A stretch of 64,000 nt of DNA from Promineifilum sp. (lineage in GTDB: Bacteria > Chloroflexota > Anaerolineae > Promineifilales > Promineifilaceae): NCBI GenBank assembly GCA_020634335.1, contig JACKBY010000003.1, positions 1 through 64,000 of the forward strand, given 5' to 3'. Every line of letters starts with the position of its first letter. Position 1 is the stretch's first letter. The position numbers and the translations under genes were made by a program. The notes under the pieces were generated by a model. The model had not been told where the DNA came from. It searched no databases and worked only from the letters and a program-made list of their open reading frames with translations. This document shows, in pieces, positions 45,975 to 54,669 of this stretch.

Positions 45975-46929
45975 TACTGAGGCCCTCTCCCCCGTGGAGG
46001 CTTACAAGGCGGCCCACGAAGGCGCGGTGTGGGTCGAGCATGCCGGACGGGGGATGCTCCACCTGAAAGGCTCGACCCGGCTGGAACTGATCAACCGCAT
46101 GTCGACGCAAGCCGTGGGCAAGCTGCAGAGCGGCGAAGGCGCGGCGACGGTGCTGACCACCGACATCGGCCGCATCATCGACCGGCCCATCATTTACGCT
46201 TCCAGCGATGCCGTCTACCTGCTGGCCGGTGAGGGTCACGCCGACGGATTGGCCCGCTACTTCATGCGCAACATCTTTTTCAACGACGACGTAGCCTTGA
46301 AAGACATTAGCAACGAGACGCTCGTGTTCGGCGTCTATGGCCCACGGGCGGCCGAAATGCTGGCCGCGGCCGGGTTCCCGGAGGTCGATCTGCCGCTCCA
46401 CCATTGGCGAAGGAATGAGATTGGCACGGCACAGGCCTATATCCATCGCACCGATCCGGTGGCGGGCGACGGTTTCTTCGTAACGGCCGCCGTCGCTGAT
46501 CGAGAGGCCGTGGTGGACGCCCTGTCGACGGCGGGCATCGCGCCCATCGACGAGATGGCCTATGACTATTTGCGTATCGAGTCCGGGCGGCCGCGCTTCG
46601 GCCGCGAATTGACGCTCGACTATATCCCCCTGGAGGCCGATCTGTGGGCGGACGTGTCGTTCAGCAAGGGGTGCTACGTGGGGCAGGAGATCATCGCCCG
46701 CATGGAGAGCCGCGGCAAGCTGGCGAAGCGGCTGGTGCGGCTGCGCCCGGCCGCGCCGGTGGCGGCGGGGATGGAGATCATCGCCGACGGGCGCAACGTG
46801 GGGAGGATCACGTCGGCTGCCGACGGCCCCGCTGGGCCGGTCGCACTGGGCTACGTTAAGACCAGCGCCTTGACCCAGGGCGCGGTCCTCTCGTGCGGAG
46901 GTATACCGTTGACCGTTTTCGGGTCATAG
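45967..46929 (+). CDS. ygfZ: YgfZ/GcvT folate-binding protein
   Basis: YgfZ helps assemble or repair iron-sulfur clusters using folate. The 320-residue protein has the family signature K234-G-C236-YVGQE followed by IIARMESRGK, and the GcvT-like N-terminal region LKGSTRLELINRMSTQ. The ATG at 45967 was chosen because the homologous region starts there. It is coupled to the DinB-like gene and may support the nearby Fe-S respiratory module, which is inference. Confidence 0.9.
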   Translation: MNSTEALSPVEAYKAAHEGAVWVEHAGRGMLHLKGSTRLELINRMSTQAVGKLQSGEGAATVLTTDIGRIIDRPIIYASSDAVYLLAGEGHADGLARYFMRNIFFNDDVALKDISNETLVFGVYGPRAAEMLAAAGFPEVDLPLHHWRRNEIGTAQAYIHRTDPVAGDGFFVTAAVADREAVVDALSTAGIAPIDEMAYDYLRIESGRPRFGRELTLDYIPLEADLWADVSFSKGCYVGQEIIARMESRGKLAKRLVRLRPAAPVAAGMEIIADGRNVGRITSAADGPAGPVALGYVKTSALTQGAVLSCGGIPLTVFGS

Positions 46930-46935
46930 ATGGTG

Positions 46936-47094
46936 GGGTGGGCTAGGGCGGCCGAGCGGCTTCCGCCCTGCAGAACCCCGTTGTGGCCGTCCTGTCTCGC
47001 CCCGCTCCATCTCGATCAATAACGAGAACGGCGAGATAACCGGCGAACGACGGCCCTGGTACATGGAGCAGGTCTAGCGCCGGTTGTCCCGCCC
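46936..47094. repeat. Two-hairpin intergenic element, copy B
   Basis: Same order of arms as the element at 19265-19423. Hairpin 1 arms are at 46936-46953 and 46985-47002 (the latter ending CCTGTCTCGCCC in both copies). Hairpin 2 arms are at 47030-47044 and 47079-47093 (GCCGGTTGTCCCGCC, shared). Loops differ while several arms are kept, as expected of a structured or mobile unit. Confidence 0.65.
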
Positions 47095-47140
47095 GTACAT
47101 CCGTATCTATAGTTGAAGAGCGAACAGATCGGGTTAACCG

Positions 47141-49273
47141 ATGACCGAATTTTTCGACCGCAATCTCGTCGTCATCTACTTTTTCTATGGCCTGGCCTTC
47201 TTCAGCATGGGGCTGGCGATCTGGCTGGCCTCATCGCGCTTTCGCACGTCGGAATTACGGCTGGCCGGCGCGCTGCTTTTTCTGGCCGGCTACGGTATCG
47301 TCCACGGGCTGCAAGAGTGGTTCGATATGTTCCGGCTGCTGGACGAGCGCGGCAGCACGCTTATCCCGGCCTGGCTGCTTCTTCACGAGGTGCATCTCAC
47401 CCACCTGGTCATCTCCTTTCTGTTGCTGGTGTTCTTCGGCATCAAGCTGCTGTTCGCCAACCGGCGCGAGGGCGAGAACGGCGACCGCCTGGCCCTGCTG
47501 GGGGCGGGCGCTTTCCTGCTGCTGTGGCTCGTCAGCGTTGGCCTGACCTGGTGGGTCTACCGGCCGGAGCGGCTGGTCATGATCAACGCTGCCGACGCCC
47601 TGGCCCGCTATACACTGGGCATCACCGGCGCGATTATCGCCGCCTGGGCCATCTGGCTGGAGCAGCGCGAGTTTGAGGCGCGCGGCATGGGACGTTTCGG
47701 CCGGTCGCTGCTGGGCGCGGCCGTGGTCCTGTTACTCTACGGCATTATCGGCCAGGTTTTTGTCACCCCTTCCTTCATCTTTCCCTCGACCGTCATCAAT
47801 TCCGACCTTTTCCTCGATCTGTTCGGCTTTCCGGTGGAGCTGCTGCGCGCTGTGCTGGCGATCCTGATGGCCGTCTTTATCATTCGCGCCCTCAACGCCT
47901 TCGAGATCGAGAATCAGCGCCGGCTGGCTGATGCCGTGGAGCAGCGCGTCGCCGCCCAGCGGCAGGCGTTACGTGTGCAGCAACAGGCCCGCGCCGACAC
48001 CGAGCAGCTCAATCATCAGCTCCAGAATGCCGTGCAGGACCTGGCGCTGCTGTTCAACATTTCGCGCCGGATGGCCGGGACGCTCGACCGCTCTACGCTG
48101 CTCAAGGACGCCGTGCCGCTGCTGGTCGACATGCTGCCGGCTGTCAGCGCGGGGATGCTCGTCTTGCGGCGCGTCCCCCGCCGACCGCTGGAAATCGTCT
48201 CCATCGTCGAATGCAGCGACCCGGCCGCATCGGTGGCCGAGCGCAAGGAGCAGGGGTTGCAACTGGCCGAGTATACGGCAACCACCGGCCGGGCGTCGTG
48301 GATGGTGCAGCACGCGGTTGAGCCGCTGGACGAGCCGGGTATGACCGACGGCACGGGCGGCGACGCATCAGCCCTGAGTGAGCTGGCGACGACCTCGACG
48401 GCCGCGGCCGGGCACACCATGGCCATGCCTCTGCGCGCGCGTGGCGCAATCATTGGCAGTCTGGTTTTCTGCACGCTCTACGATGCGCCGCCCTTCTCGC
48501 TGCGCGACGTGGCCCTGGCGCGGGCCATCGCCGACCAGTTGAGCGTCGCCATCGACAATGCCACACTCTACGACGAGTTGCAGCAAAGTGGCAAGCTGCG
48601 CGGCGAGCTGCTCCACCGGGTCGTGTCGGCCCAGGAAGCGGAGCGCCAGCGGATTGCCCGCGAACTCCACGACGGCACGGGCCAGACGCTGACGGCGCTG
48701 GGGCTGGGCCTGGCGGCCGCCGCCGACCGCCTCGACAGTGACCCGGCGGCCGTGCGCCGCCAATTGGCGGACATGAAGCAGATGAATGCCCAGGTGCTGC
48801 AGGAAGTTCATAACGTGATCTCCGACCTGCGACCATCCATTCTCGACAGTCTGGGCCTGATTCCCGCCTTGCGCGGCCACGTCAACACCTTCGAGACTCG
48901 CACCGGCATCCAGACACAGCTTATTGTGCAGGGCAAGAGCAGCCGCCTGAAGCCGGAGGTCGAGACAACGATCTTTCGCGTCGTCCAGGAATCGCTGACC
49001 AATGTGGTGCGCCACGCGCAAGCTCGTAGCGTGCTGGTGCAGGTCATTTTTGGCGCGGACGGCGTGGAGCTTTCGGTCCACGATGACGGTCGCGGGTTCG
49101 ACGTGACACGGGCGCTGGCCGGCGAGGACGGCCGTGCGGCCTGGGGCCTGCTGGGCATCCAGGAGCGCGCGTCGCTGGTCGGCGGCACGGCCGAGCTGGT
49201 GTCCGCCCCCAACGAGGGCACCATCGTGCGCGTCTCCATTCCCCAACCCTTTAAAGAGGAACACAATGGCTGA
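47141..49273 (+). CDS. Seven-helix membrane sensor histidine kinase, NarL-system type
   Basis: The 710-residue protein has about seven N-terminal membrane helices (residues 8-250), a coiled linker (QRQALRVQQQARADTEQ), a GAF-like domain (about 300-480), and a HisKA_3 domain with phospho-acceptor His510 (RIARELHDGTGQTL). A HATPase follows with QESLTNVVRHA, DDGRGFD and GLLGIQERASLVGG motifs. The signal is unknown; the membrane region may sense redox or a lipid-soluble molecule. Its stop overlaps the regulator start by eight bases. Confidence 0.9.
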   Translation: MTEFFDRNLVVIYFFYGLAFFSMGLAIWLASSRFRTSELRLAGALLFLAGYGIVHGLQEWFDMFRLLDERGSTLIPAWLLLHEVHLTHLVISFLLLVFFGIKLLFANRREGENGDRLALLGAGAFLLLWLVSVGLTWWVYRPERLVMINAADALARYTLGITGAIIAAWAIWLEQREFEARGMGRFGRSLLGAAVVLLLYGIIGQVFVTPSFIFPSTVINSDLFLDLFGFPVELLRAVLAILMAVFIIRALNAFEIENQRRLADAVEQRVAAQRQALRVQQQARADTEQLNHQLQNAVQDLALLFNISRRMAGTLDRSTLLKDAVPLLVDMLPAVSAGMLVLRRVPRRPLEIVSIVECSDPAASVAERKEQGLQLAEYTATTGRASWMVQHAVEPLDEPGMTDGTGGDASALSELATTSTAAAGHTMAMPLRARGAIIGSLVFCTLYDAPPFSLRDVALARAIADQLSVAIDNATLYDELQQSGKLRGELLHRVVSAQEAERQRIARELHDGTGQTLTALGLGLAAAADRLDSDPAAVRRQLADMKQMNAQVLQEVHNVISDLRPSILDSLGLIPALRGHVNTFETRTGIQTQLIVQGKSSRLKPEVETTIFRVVQESLTNVVRHAQARSVLVQVIFGADGVELSVHDDGRGFDVTRALAGEDGRAAWGLLGIQERASLVGGTAELVSAPNEGTIVRVSIPQPFKEEHNG

Positions 49274-49928
49274 TCCCATTCGTTTGCTGCTGGCCGACGA
49301 CCACGCCGTGGTGCGTTCGGGGCTGCGCCTGTTGCTGGAATCGCAGCCCGATATGGCGATCATCGGCGAGGCGGAGACCGGCGAGGAGGCGGTGCGGCGG
49401 ACGGCCGAGCTGCGGCCGGACGTGGTGCTGATGGATATCGAGATGCCGGGCATCAACGGCATCGAGGCGACGCGCCGGATCAAGGGCCAATCCCCGGCGA
49501 CGGCCGTGCTGGCCCTGACGATGTATGAGGACGATCAGTACTTCTTCGAGATGCTCCGGGCGGGGGCCGCCGGTTATGTGCCCAAGCGAGCCGCGCCCGA
49601 CGAGCTGGCGTCGGCTATCCGGGCCGTCAGCCGGGGTGACGTGTTCATCCATCCTTCGCTGGCCGGTCGATTGGTGCAGGATTACTTGCTGCGGCGGGAC
49701 ACCGATGAGCAAGAGCCGCCGATCGACGATCTGACGCCGCGCGAGCAGGAGGTGCTGACGCTCATTGCCGAGGGTCTGAGCAACGGCGAGATCGCCGAGC
49801 GACTGGTTATCAGCATCAAGACCGTCGACCGCCATCGCGAGAACATCATGCGCAAGCTCAACCTGCACAATCGGGTCGATCTGGTGAAGTATGCGCTGCG
49901 GAAGGGGTTGATTGATTTGGAAGAGTAG
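49266..49928 (+). CDS. NarL/FixJ-type response regulator
   Basis: The 220-residue protein has an N-terminal receiver with phospho-acceptor Asp57 (VVLMDIEMPG) and a C-terminal LuxR-type helix-turn-helix (about 155-215, LTPREQEVLTLIAEGLS, then TVDRHRENIMRKL). AGAGGAA precedes the ATG at 49266. It is coupled to the kinase gene. Flanking respiratory and cytochrome genes are the natural candidate targets. Confidence 0.93.
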   Translation: MADPIRLLLADDHAVVRSGLRLLLESQPDMAIIGEAETGEEAVRRTAELRPDVVLMDIEMPGINGIEATRRIKGQSPATAVLALTMYEDDQYFFEMLRAGAAGYVPKRAAPDELASAIRAVSRGDVFIHPSLAGRLVQDYLLRRDTDEQEPPIDDLTPREQEVLTLIAEGLSNGEIAERLVISIKTVDRHRENIMRKLNLHNRVDLVKYALRKGLIDLEE

Positions 49929-50271
49929 TGGGGAGGGAGTTCAGACTTATGCTCTATGCTACAGGTTCGGGTATAGAAATTTTGGCTGAAAAATCAATCA
50001 TAGTTGTCTGTTGCCACCCATAATGCCGGCCCGATGACCCATGTTTGTGATGCAAACAATGATCACAACGATCGTTGCGTAAGGTAACCCAAAAGCCAAG
50101 TCCGCGAGATTGCCGCCCTGCCCTGTCCCTGGGTATTTCCCCCATACCGAAATATGCTGTCTGCCCGATAGACACGCAGCCTGTCCGGGTTGTATCCTAC
50201 AGTCAGGAGCAACAGATAGCTTGGGCCGGGTAGAACCCCTCAGGCGACGGCTCCGACGAGGAATGGGTGAG
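49929..50271. other. 343-bp leader before the two-CW protein gene
   Basis: Contains the inverted repeat noted at 50045-50068, an AACGATCGTT palindrome and a partial CCTGTCC repeat unit near 50182. No RNA family or coding frame is supported before the ATG at 50272. Confidence 0.4.
50045..50076. promoter_or_regulatory. TTGTGAT...ATCACAA inverted repeat
   Basis: TTGTGAT (50045-50051) and ATCACAA (50062-50068) are perfect inverted arms 10 bp apart, overlapping the palindrome AACGATCGTT (50067-50076). The arms resemble CRP/FNR half-sites but the spacing is too wide for that family. Confidence 0.4.
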
Positions 50272-50649
50272 ATGAACGAATTTCAGGCGACGACTGTGCT
50301 TGTGGCTTTGTTTGCCCTGCGGTGCATCGCGCCGATGGTGCTGATGGCGGTCATTGGCTATGGGATGAAACGACTGGTCGCCCATTGGGAAGCAGAGGAA
50401 GCCGGCCAGCCTCACCCGCAACCGACCATACCGCTGACGTTGGCCGCCCCCGCCCGCCCGGCGAAACGCGCCCTGCCTTGCTGGCTGGTCAAAAACTGTG
50501 ACCCACAAACGCGTGAGGGCTGCCCGGCCTACGCCAATCCGTCGTTGGCCTGCTGGGTGGCTCGCCTGCGCGCCGACGGCCAAGTCACCGCCCGATGCAC
50601 GGGCTGCGAGCTTTATTCCGGCGCGACCGCCCTGGCCGCCGGCGATTAG
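50272..50649 (+). CDS. Membrane protein with C-terminal two-CW cysteine motif, MNEFQA type
   Basis: The 125-residue protein has one N-terminal membrane helix (VLVALFALRCIAPMVLMAVI) after MNEFQA. The C-terminal part has the pattern CWLVKNCDPQTREGCPAY...CWVARL...CTGCELY, with seven cysteines. This two-CW arrangement suggests metal or cluster binding. Its N-terminal 50 residues match the small protein at 41520-41675. GAGG about ten bases upstream supports this ATG. It precedes the cytochrome c maturation genes, so a redox or maturation role is plausible. Confidence 0.7.
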   Translation: MNEFQATTVLVALFALRCIAPMVLMAVIGYGMKRLVAHWEAEEAGQPHPQPTIPLTLAAPARPAKRALPCWLVKNCDPQTREGCPAYANPSLACWVARLRADGQVTARCTGCELYSGATALAAGD

Positions 50650-50758
50650 ACCAATACCGTCATCCTCCAGGTTGGTGACATCCGTCACGTCTAACAGGTG
50701 ACGGTTGTCGCTGGGCAGCGTGCCATTCTCGTCTATAATGAATCAATAGTCCGGATCG

Positions 50759-50784
50759 AACGCCGAACGATGAGTTCGGCGTTT
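50759..50784 (+). terminator. Terminator after the two-CW gene
   Basis: AACGCCGAAC and GTTCGGCGTT form a perfect 10-bp stem with a five-base loop, followed by TTTGC. It separates the two-CW gene from the ccm cluster. Confidence 0.7.
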
Positions 50785-50865
50785 GCTTAGACGACTGCTC
50801 GTGTAGGGTCGTTATGTTGTATAATTCTGTCGTGATTGATTCAGCAGGCCGTCCAATAGATTATT

Positions 50866-51174
50866 ATGGATATCAATAACGCTCATCCTGTTCCCGAGTC
50901 CGATCAACCCGCCGGCGCTGCATCCCCCGGCGGCCAGGAAGTTCGCTGGGAAATAGTAGCCCAGACGCCGGGTATCACCGCGGCCGAGATCATCGCCGGA
51001 CGCTTGCAATCCGAGGGGATTCCGGCGCGCGCCTGGCAAGAAGGCGCCGGCGAGGCCCTGGGGCTGCTCGTCGGGTTGCTCGGCACGGGTCACGTCGTCG
51101 TGCCCGAAGAGCACACGGCGCGTGCGCGGGCCATCCTGGAAGCGGATGAGCTGGCTATGGATGAGGAAGAGTAA
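50866..51174 (+). CDS. DUF2007-like signal-transducing protein
   Basis: The 102-residue protein has the DUF2007 core: WEIVAQTPGITAAEIIAGRLQSEGIPARAW (in part) and GHVVVPEEHTARARAILE. Small GlnB-like folds of this kind are thought to bind ligands or partners. It sits 15 bp before ccmE in the same direction and may be cotranscribed. Role unknown. Confidence 0.75.
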   Translation: MDINNAHPVPESDQPAGAASPGGQEVRWEIVAQTPGITAAEIIAGRLQSEGIPARAWQEGAGEALGLLVGLLGTGHVVVPEEHTARARAILEADELAMDEEE

Positions 51175-51189
51175 ACAAGGAGCAAAAAG

Positions 51190-51696
51190 ATGGCAGATGT
51201 GAGCTGGCAGAACACCGACGGGTCTCTGGCATTGGAAAAACCGCGCCGCAACAGGCTGATGTTTGCCGTGGGCGGTATTGTGTTGATTTCCGCCGTCATT
51301 TTTCTCGTCATTAACGCCATGAGCGGCAATACACAACTGTATAAGACGGTTGACGAATACTATGCCGAGCAAGGTCGTTTGGCTGGTCGGGACTTGCGCG
51401 TCTCCGGCTGGGTGGTAGACGGCACCGTCGTCTATACCCAGATCGACGCCCACAATTCCCGCCTGGAGTTCGACATCGTCGATGATCTGGCCAATCCTGG
51501 CCGTAGTCTCCACGTCGTGGCCCTCAACGAGCCGAAGCCCGACCTGCTGCAAGGGCAGGCGCAGGCTTTGGTGGAAGGGCGAGGCGACGCCAATGGCGTC
51601 TTCATGGCTAACCCCGGCGGTCTGATGCTCAAGTGCCCGACGCGCTACGAAGAAATGGACCCGGCGGGACACCCGGATTCGGTCCCGACTTCTTAG
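51190..51696 (+). CDS. ccmE: Cytochrome c maturation heme chaperone CcmE, CXXXY variant
   Basis: It carries heme outside the membrane to CcmF. The 168-residue protein has an N-terminal membrane helix (LMFAVGGIVLISAVIFLVI) and an OB-fold domain (VSGWVVDGTV, FDIVDDL, EGRGDANGVFMA). The heme-binding motif is Cys149-P-T-R-Tyr153 instead of the proteobacterial HxxxY; CXXXY CcmE is known in Desulfovibrio and archaea. AAGGAG precedes the ATG. No ccmABCD genes are in the window. Confidence 0.9.
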   Translation: MADVSWQNTDGSLALEKPRRNRLMFAVGGIVLISAVIFLVINAMSGNTQLYKTVDEYYAEQGRLAGRDLRVSGWVVDGTVVYTQIDAHNSRLEFDIVDDLANPGRSLHVVALNEPKPDLLQGQAQALVEGRGDANGVFMANPGGLMLKCPTRYEEMDPAGHPDSVPTS

Positions 51697-51744
51697 TCAC
51701 GACCAAGAAGCCGCGACCTCCGGGTCAACGACCTGGAAATATGG

Positions 51745-51835
51745 AAAGGCCTGACAGATTGGCGATAACGATGTCGACCAGGCCGAGCGTAGAACGCCGA
51801 ACTGTCAGGTTTGCATCCGTCACTCAGGATAAACC
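51745..51835. repeat. CCTGACAG-type repeat between ccmE and ccmF
   Basis: GGCCTGACAGATTGGCG and CGCCGAACTGTCAGGTTTG form loose inverted arms; the right arm resembles that of the hairpin at 59419-59483 (CTGTCAGGTTTG). Confidence 0.4.
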
Positions 51836-51838
51836 CAC

Positions 51839-53830
51839 ATGATCGCTGATATAGGCTATCTTACGCTACTGACCGCCTTTTTCTGCGCGGTTTATGCGGT
51901 CGTGGCCGCCGCTTATGGGGCGCGGTCAGGCGACGACCGCTGGGTACGCAGTGCCCGTAATGCCCTCATCGCCACCTTTCCCCTGCTGCTGCTGGCCGCC
52001 GGGCTAGTCATCACCGCCCTGTTGACCGGCGACTTCTCTATCGCCTACGTCTCCCAAGTCAGCAGTCGGGGCATGCCCACCTATCTCAAGGTGACAGCTT
52101 TGTGGGGCGGCCAGGCCGGCTCGCTGCTGTTCTGGAACGTGTTGTTGTCGGCCTTCACGGCCGCGGCCATGCTCAGCAAGTGGCGGCAACAGAAAGAACT
52201 CATGCCCTATGTCATCATCGTCAGCGGCATGACGCAGGTATTTTTCCTGCTCGTCTCGACCTTCCTGGAGGACCCCTTCACCCGCAACCTCGTCATCCCC
52301 GCCGACGGCAATGGGCTGAATCCGCTGTTGCGTCATCCGGGCATGATCATCCACCCGCCGATGCTCTATCTGGGCTTCGTCGGCTTCACCATCCCCTTCT
52401 CCTTCGCCATGGCCGCTCTCATGTCGAATCAGATGAGCGACAACTGGATTCACACCACCCGGCGCTGGACGCTGGTGGCGTGGTTGTTCCTGGGCCTGGG
52501 GCTGATCCTGGGCGGCCGCTGGGCCTACGACGTGTTGGGCTGGGGCGGCTACTGGGGCTGGGACCCGGTGGAAAACGCCTCGTTCATGCCCTGGCTGGCG
52601 GGCACGGCCTTCCTGCACTCGGTGATGATCCAGGAAAAGATGCGCATGTTCAAGATGTGGAACATGTTCCTCGTCGTGCTGACCTACTGCCTGGTTATCC
52701 TGGGCACGTTCGTGGTGCGCAGCGGCGTCATCTCGTCCGTCCACGCCTTCGCCCAGTCGGCCATCGGCCCCTTCTTCTTCGGCTTCATCGTGATCATGTT
52801 CACCTTCTCGGCCTACTGGATCACCAAGCGACGCGACAGCCTGCGCTCGGAAAACGCGCTGGCCTCCTATCTGTCGCGGGAAGCGGCCTTTCTCTACAAC
52901 AACTTCCTGATCATCGCCATTCTGGGGGTGGTCTTCCTCTTCACCTACTATCCCATTCTCTCCGAACTGTTTACCGGCGAGAAGGGCTTTGTCGGGCCGC
53001 CCGTCTATGAGCGCGCGCTGGCCCCCCTGTTCGCCGCGCTGGTGCTGCTGATGGGCGTCGCTCCGTTGACGATGTGGTATCGTACCAGCATCCAGCGCCT
53101 GGGCCGCGCCGTGCTGTGGCCGGCCGTCGGCTCGACGGCCTTCGTCGTCGTCCTATTTATCCTTGGCGTTCGCCTGTGGCCGGCGCTGCTGGGCTTTTGG
53201 CTGGTGTCGTTCTCAGCCGTGCTGACGATCCTGGAGTTCACCAAGGGTACACGGGCGCGCATGCGCAAGGGCGAATCCCCCTGGACAGCCTTCACCACCC
53301 TGATGGCTCGCAACCGGCGGCGCTACGGCGGCTATTGGATCCACATGGGCGTGCTGATCATGGCCTTCGGCATCGTCGCCGACGGCATCTATCAGAGCGA
53401 AACGCAAATTCGCCTGCAAGCGGGCGAGAGTATCACCCTGGGCGATTTCGAGATGCGCTTCAACAGCGTCAGCCGTTTCCCCGGCGCCGATGATCTGCTC
53501 ATCACCAAGGCCGACGTCGATCTCTTCAAGAACGGTAAATTGGTGCGTACGTTGACGCCACAGATCGAGCTTTACCAGCGTACGGGCCAGCCGATGACCA
53601 TTCCGTCGGCCCGCTCGACCATTACCGAAGATTTCTACGTCATCCTGGTCAACTGGGAACCGACGACGGCCGACGCGGCCACGTTCCGCATCTTCCTGAA
53701 CCCACTCATCAACTGGATATGGACGGGCGGCCTGGTGTTCGTCATGGGCACGCTGATCGCAGCCTGGCCCGAACGGGAGAAGGTTCCGGTCCGCGCCCGC
53801 CGTCCGGCTGCGGCCGTTGCGGGAGATTAG
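51839..53830 (+). CDS. ccmF: Cytochrome c heme lyase subunit CcmF
   Basis: CcmF attaches heme to CxxCH apocytochromes. The 663-residue polytopic protein has about 13-15 membrane helices and the tryptophan-rich WWD motif WGGYWGWDPVENASFMPWL (residues about 232-250), flanked by conserved His residues. A periplasmic beta-rich domain (about 520-620, ETQIRLQAGESITLGDF) precedes the final helix. The eight-heme and two-heme cytochromes in this window need such a system. Confidence 0.95.
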   Translation: MIADIGYLTLLTAFFCAVYAVVAAAYGARSGDDRWVRSARNALIATFPLLLLAAGLVITALLTGDFSIAYVSQVSSRGMPTYLKVTALWGGQAGSLLFWNVLLSAFTAAAMLSKWRQQKELMPYVIIVSGMTQVFFLLVSTFLEDPFTRNLVIPADGNGLNPLLRHPGMIIHPPMLYLGFVGFTIPFSFAMAALMSNQMSDNWIHTTRRWTLVAWLFLGLGLILGGRWAYDVLGWGGYWGWDPVENASFMPWLAGTAFLHSVMIQEKMRMFKMWNMFLVVLTYCLVILGTFVVRSGVISSVHAFAQSAIGPFFFGFIVIMFTFSAYWITKRRDSLRSENALASYLSREAAFLYNNFLIIAILGVVFLFTYYPILSELFTGEKGFVGPPVYERALAPLFAALVLLMGVAPLTMWYRTSIQRLGRAVLWPAVGSTAFVVVLFILGVRLWPALLGFWLVSFSAVLTILEFTKGTRARMRKGESPWTAFTTLMARNRRRYGGYWIHMGVLIMAFGIVADGIYQSETQIRLQAGESITLGDFEMRFNSVSRFPGADDLLITKADVDLFKNGKLVRTLTPQIELYQRTGQPMTIPSARSTITEDFYVILVNWEPTTADAATFRIFLNPLINWIWTGGLVFVMGTLIAAWPEREKVPVRARRPAAAVAGD

Positions 53831-54063
53831 GAGGTTTGTGGTATTACTTTTCGCGCAGGCTCAATCCTACTGTTACACAAAACCGACTGTAGTTGGTTGG
53901 TTGCCACTGCTGTCGGAAACCGGTTGGAACAGACTTTGGCTTAGCAGCAGCCATCTGAATCTGCCGCAGGGTTATATGTGATTAATTTGTAAGTATTCAG
54001 TAGCAGCATTCTTAAGCGCTATCGTTAGTTTACAAAGTAATCAGGTGCAACACTAATAGGAAA
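53831..54063. other. AT-richer left border of the inserted island
   Basis: GC content falls visibly after ccmF. I see no coding frame, tRNA or att-like duplication. Short palindromes such as GGGGGTCACCCCC at 54068 lie at the start of the next gene. Confidence 0.4.
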
Positions 54064-54666
54064 ATGGGGGTCACCCCCATGAAAACCGCAAAACAAACGA
54101 CTTTGGGTAATATTAGTAAGCAACCTTATCTTAACGTACTGATCTATATTGGTTTGCTGTTCATTATCAGTACTGTTTTCTTAGTGCCGCGCAGTGTCCA
54201 GGCACAAAAGTTAGAGGAAGACGTCAACGATGCTCTCGTTCCCGAAAATGGACAGGGTGTAACTAGCAGAAATGACGGCCCAGAAGGTTTAGTAACTACT
54301 GGCACTGATCCCAAATCTAGTGGTTCGGTATGTCATTTTCTTATGGACGGGGACTATGTCCATACATCCATGGGTGACGCGTCTGGACATGGATGGTGGG
54401 TAAATATTGACTGTCAAGCTACGCAAGCAATTGTCACAATTCGGTTGCAGCAGAATATTAACGGTAGTTGGGTATATGTTGGCTCACCCGGTCAAAAAAC
54501 GGTGTATTCTGGTGGCCGTTCTGCCAACCGTGCGGCTACTCGAGTTCGTTGTAATAGTAGTACTATGACGTCGTGGCGTAGCGAGATTGATGTAGATGTT
54601 ATTGGTATTCTTGATACTCCAGGTAAGTTCTATACGCCTACTAGAAGCCTTAATTGCAGGTACTAA
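54064..54666 (+). CDS. Secreted four-cysteine protein of an AT-rich island
   Basis: The 200-residue protein has an N-terminal signal peptide (NVLIYIGLLFIISTVFLVP, then RSVQAQ cleavage region). The mature part contains WWVNIDCQATQ, VTIRLQQNINGSWVYVG and TRVRCNSSTMTSWRSEIDVDV (in part), with four cysteines that could form two disulfides. Similar unnamed secreted proteins occur in Gram-positive bacteria, from memory. Base composition is far less GC-rich than the flanking ccm genes. Start could be 54064 or 54079 (MKTAKQ). Function unknown. Confidence 0.65.
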   Translation: MGVTPMKTAKQTTLGNISKQPYLNVLIYIGLLFIISTVFLVPRSVQAQKLEEDVNDALVPENGQGVTSRNDGPEGLVTTGTDPKSSGSVCHFLMDGDYVHTSMGDASGHGWWVNIDCQATQAIVTIRLQQNINGSWVYVGSPGQKTVYSGGRSANRAATRVRCNSSTMTSWRSEIDVDVIGILDTPGKFYTPTRSLNCRY

Positions 54667-54669
54667 TTA

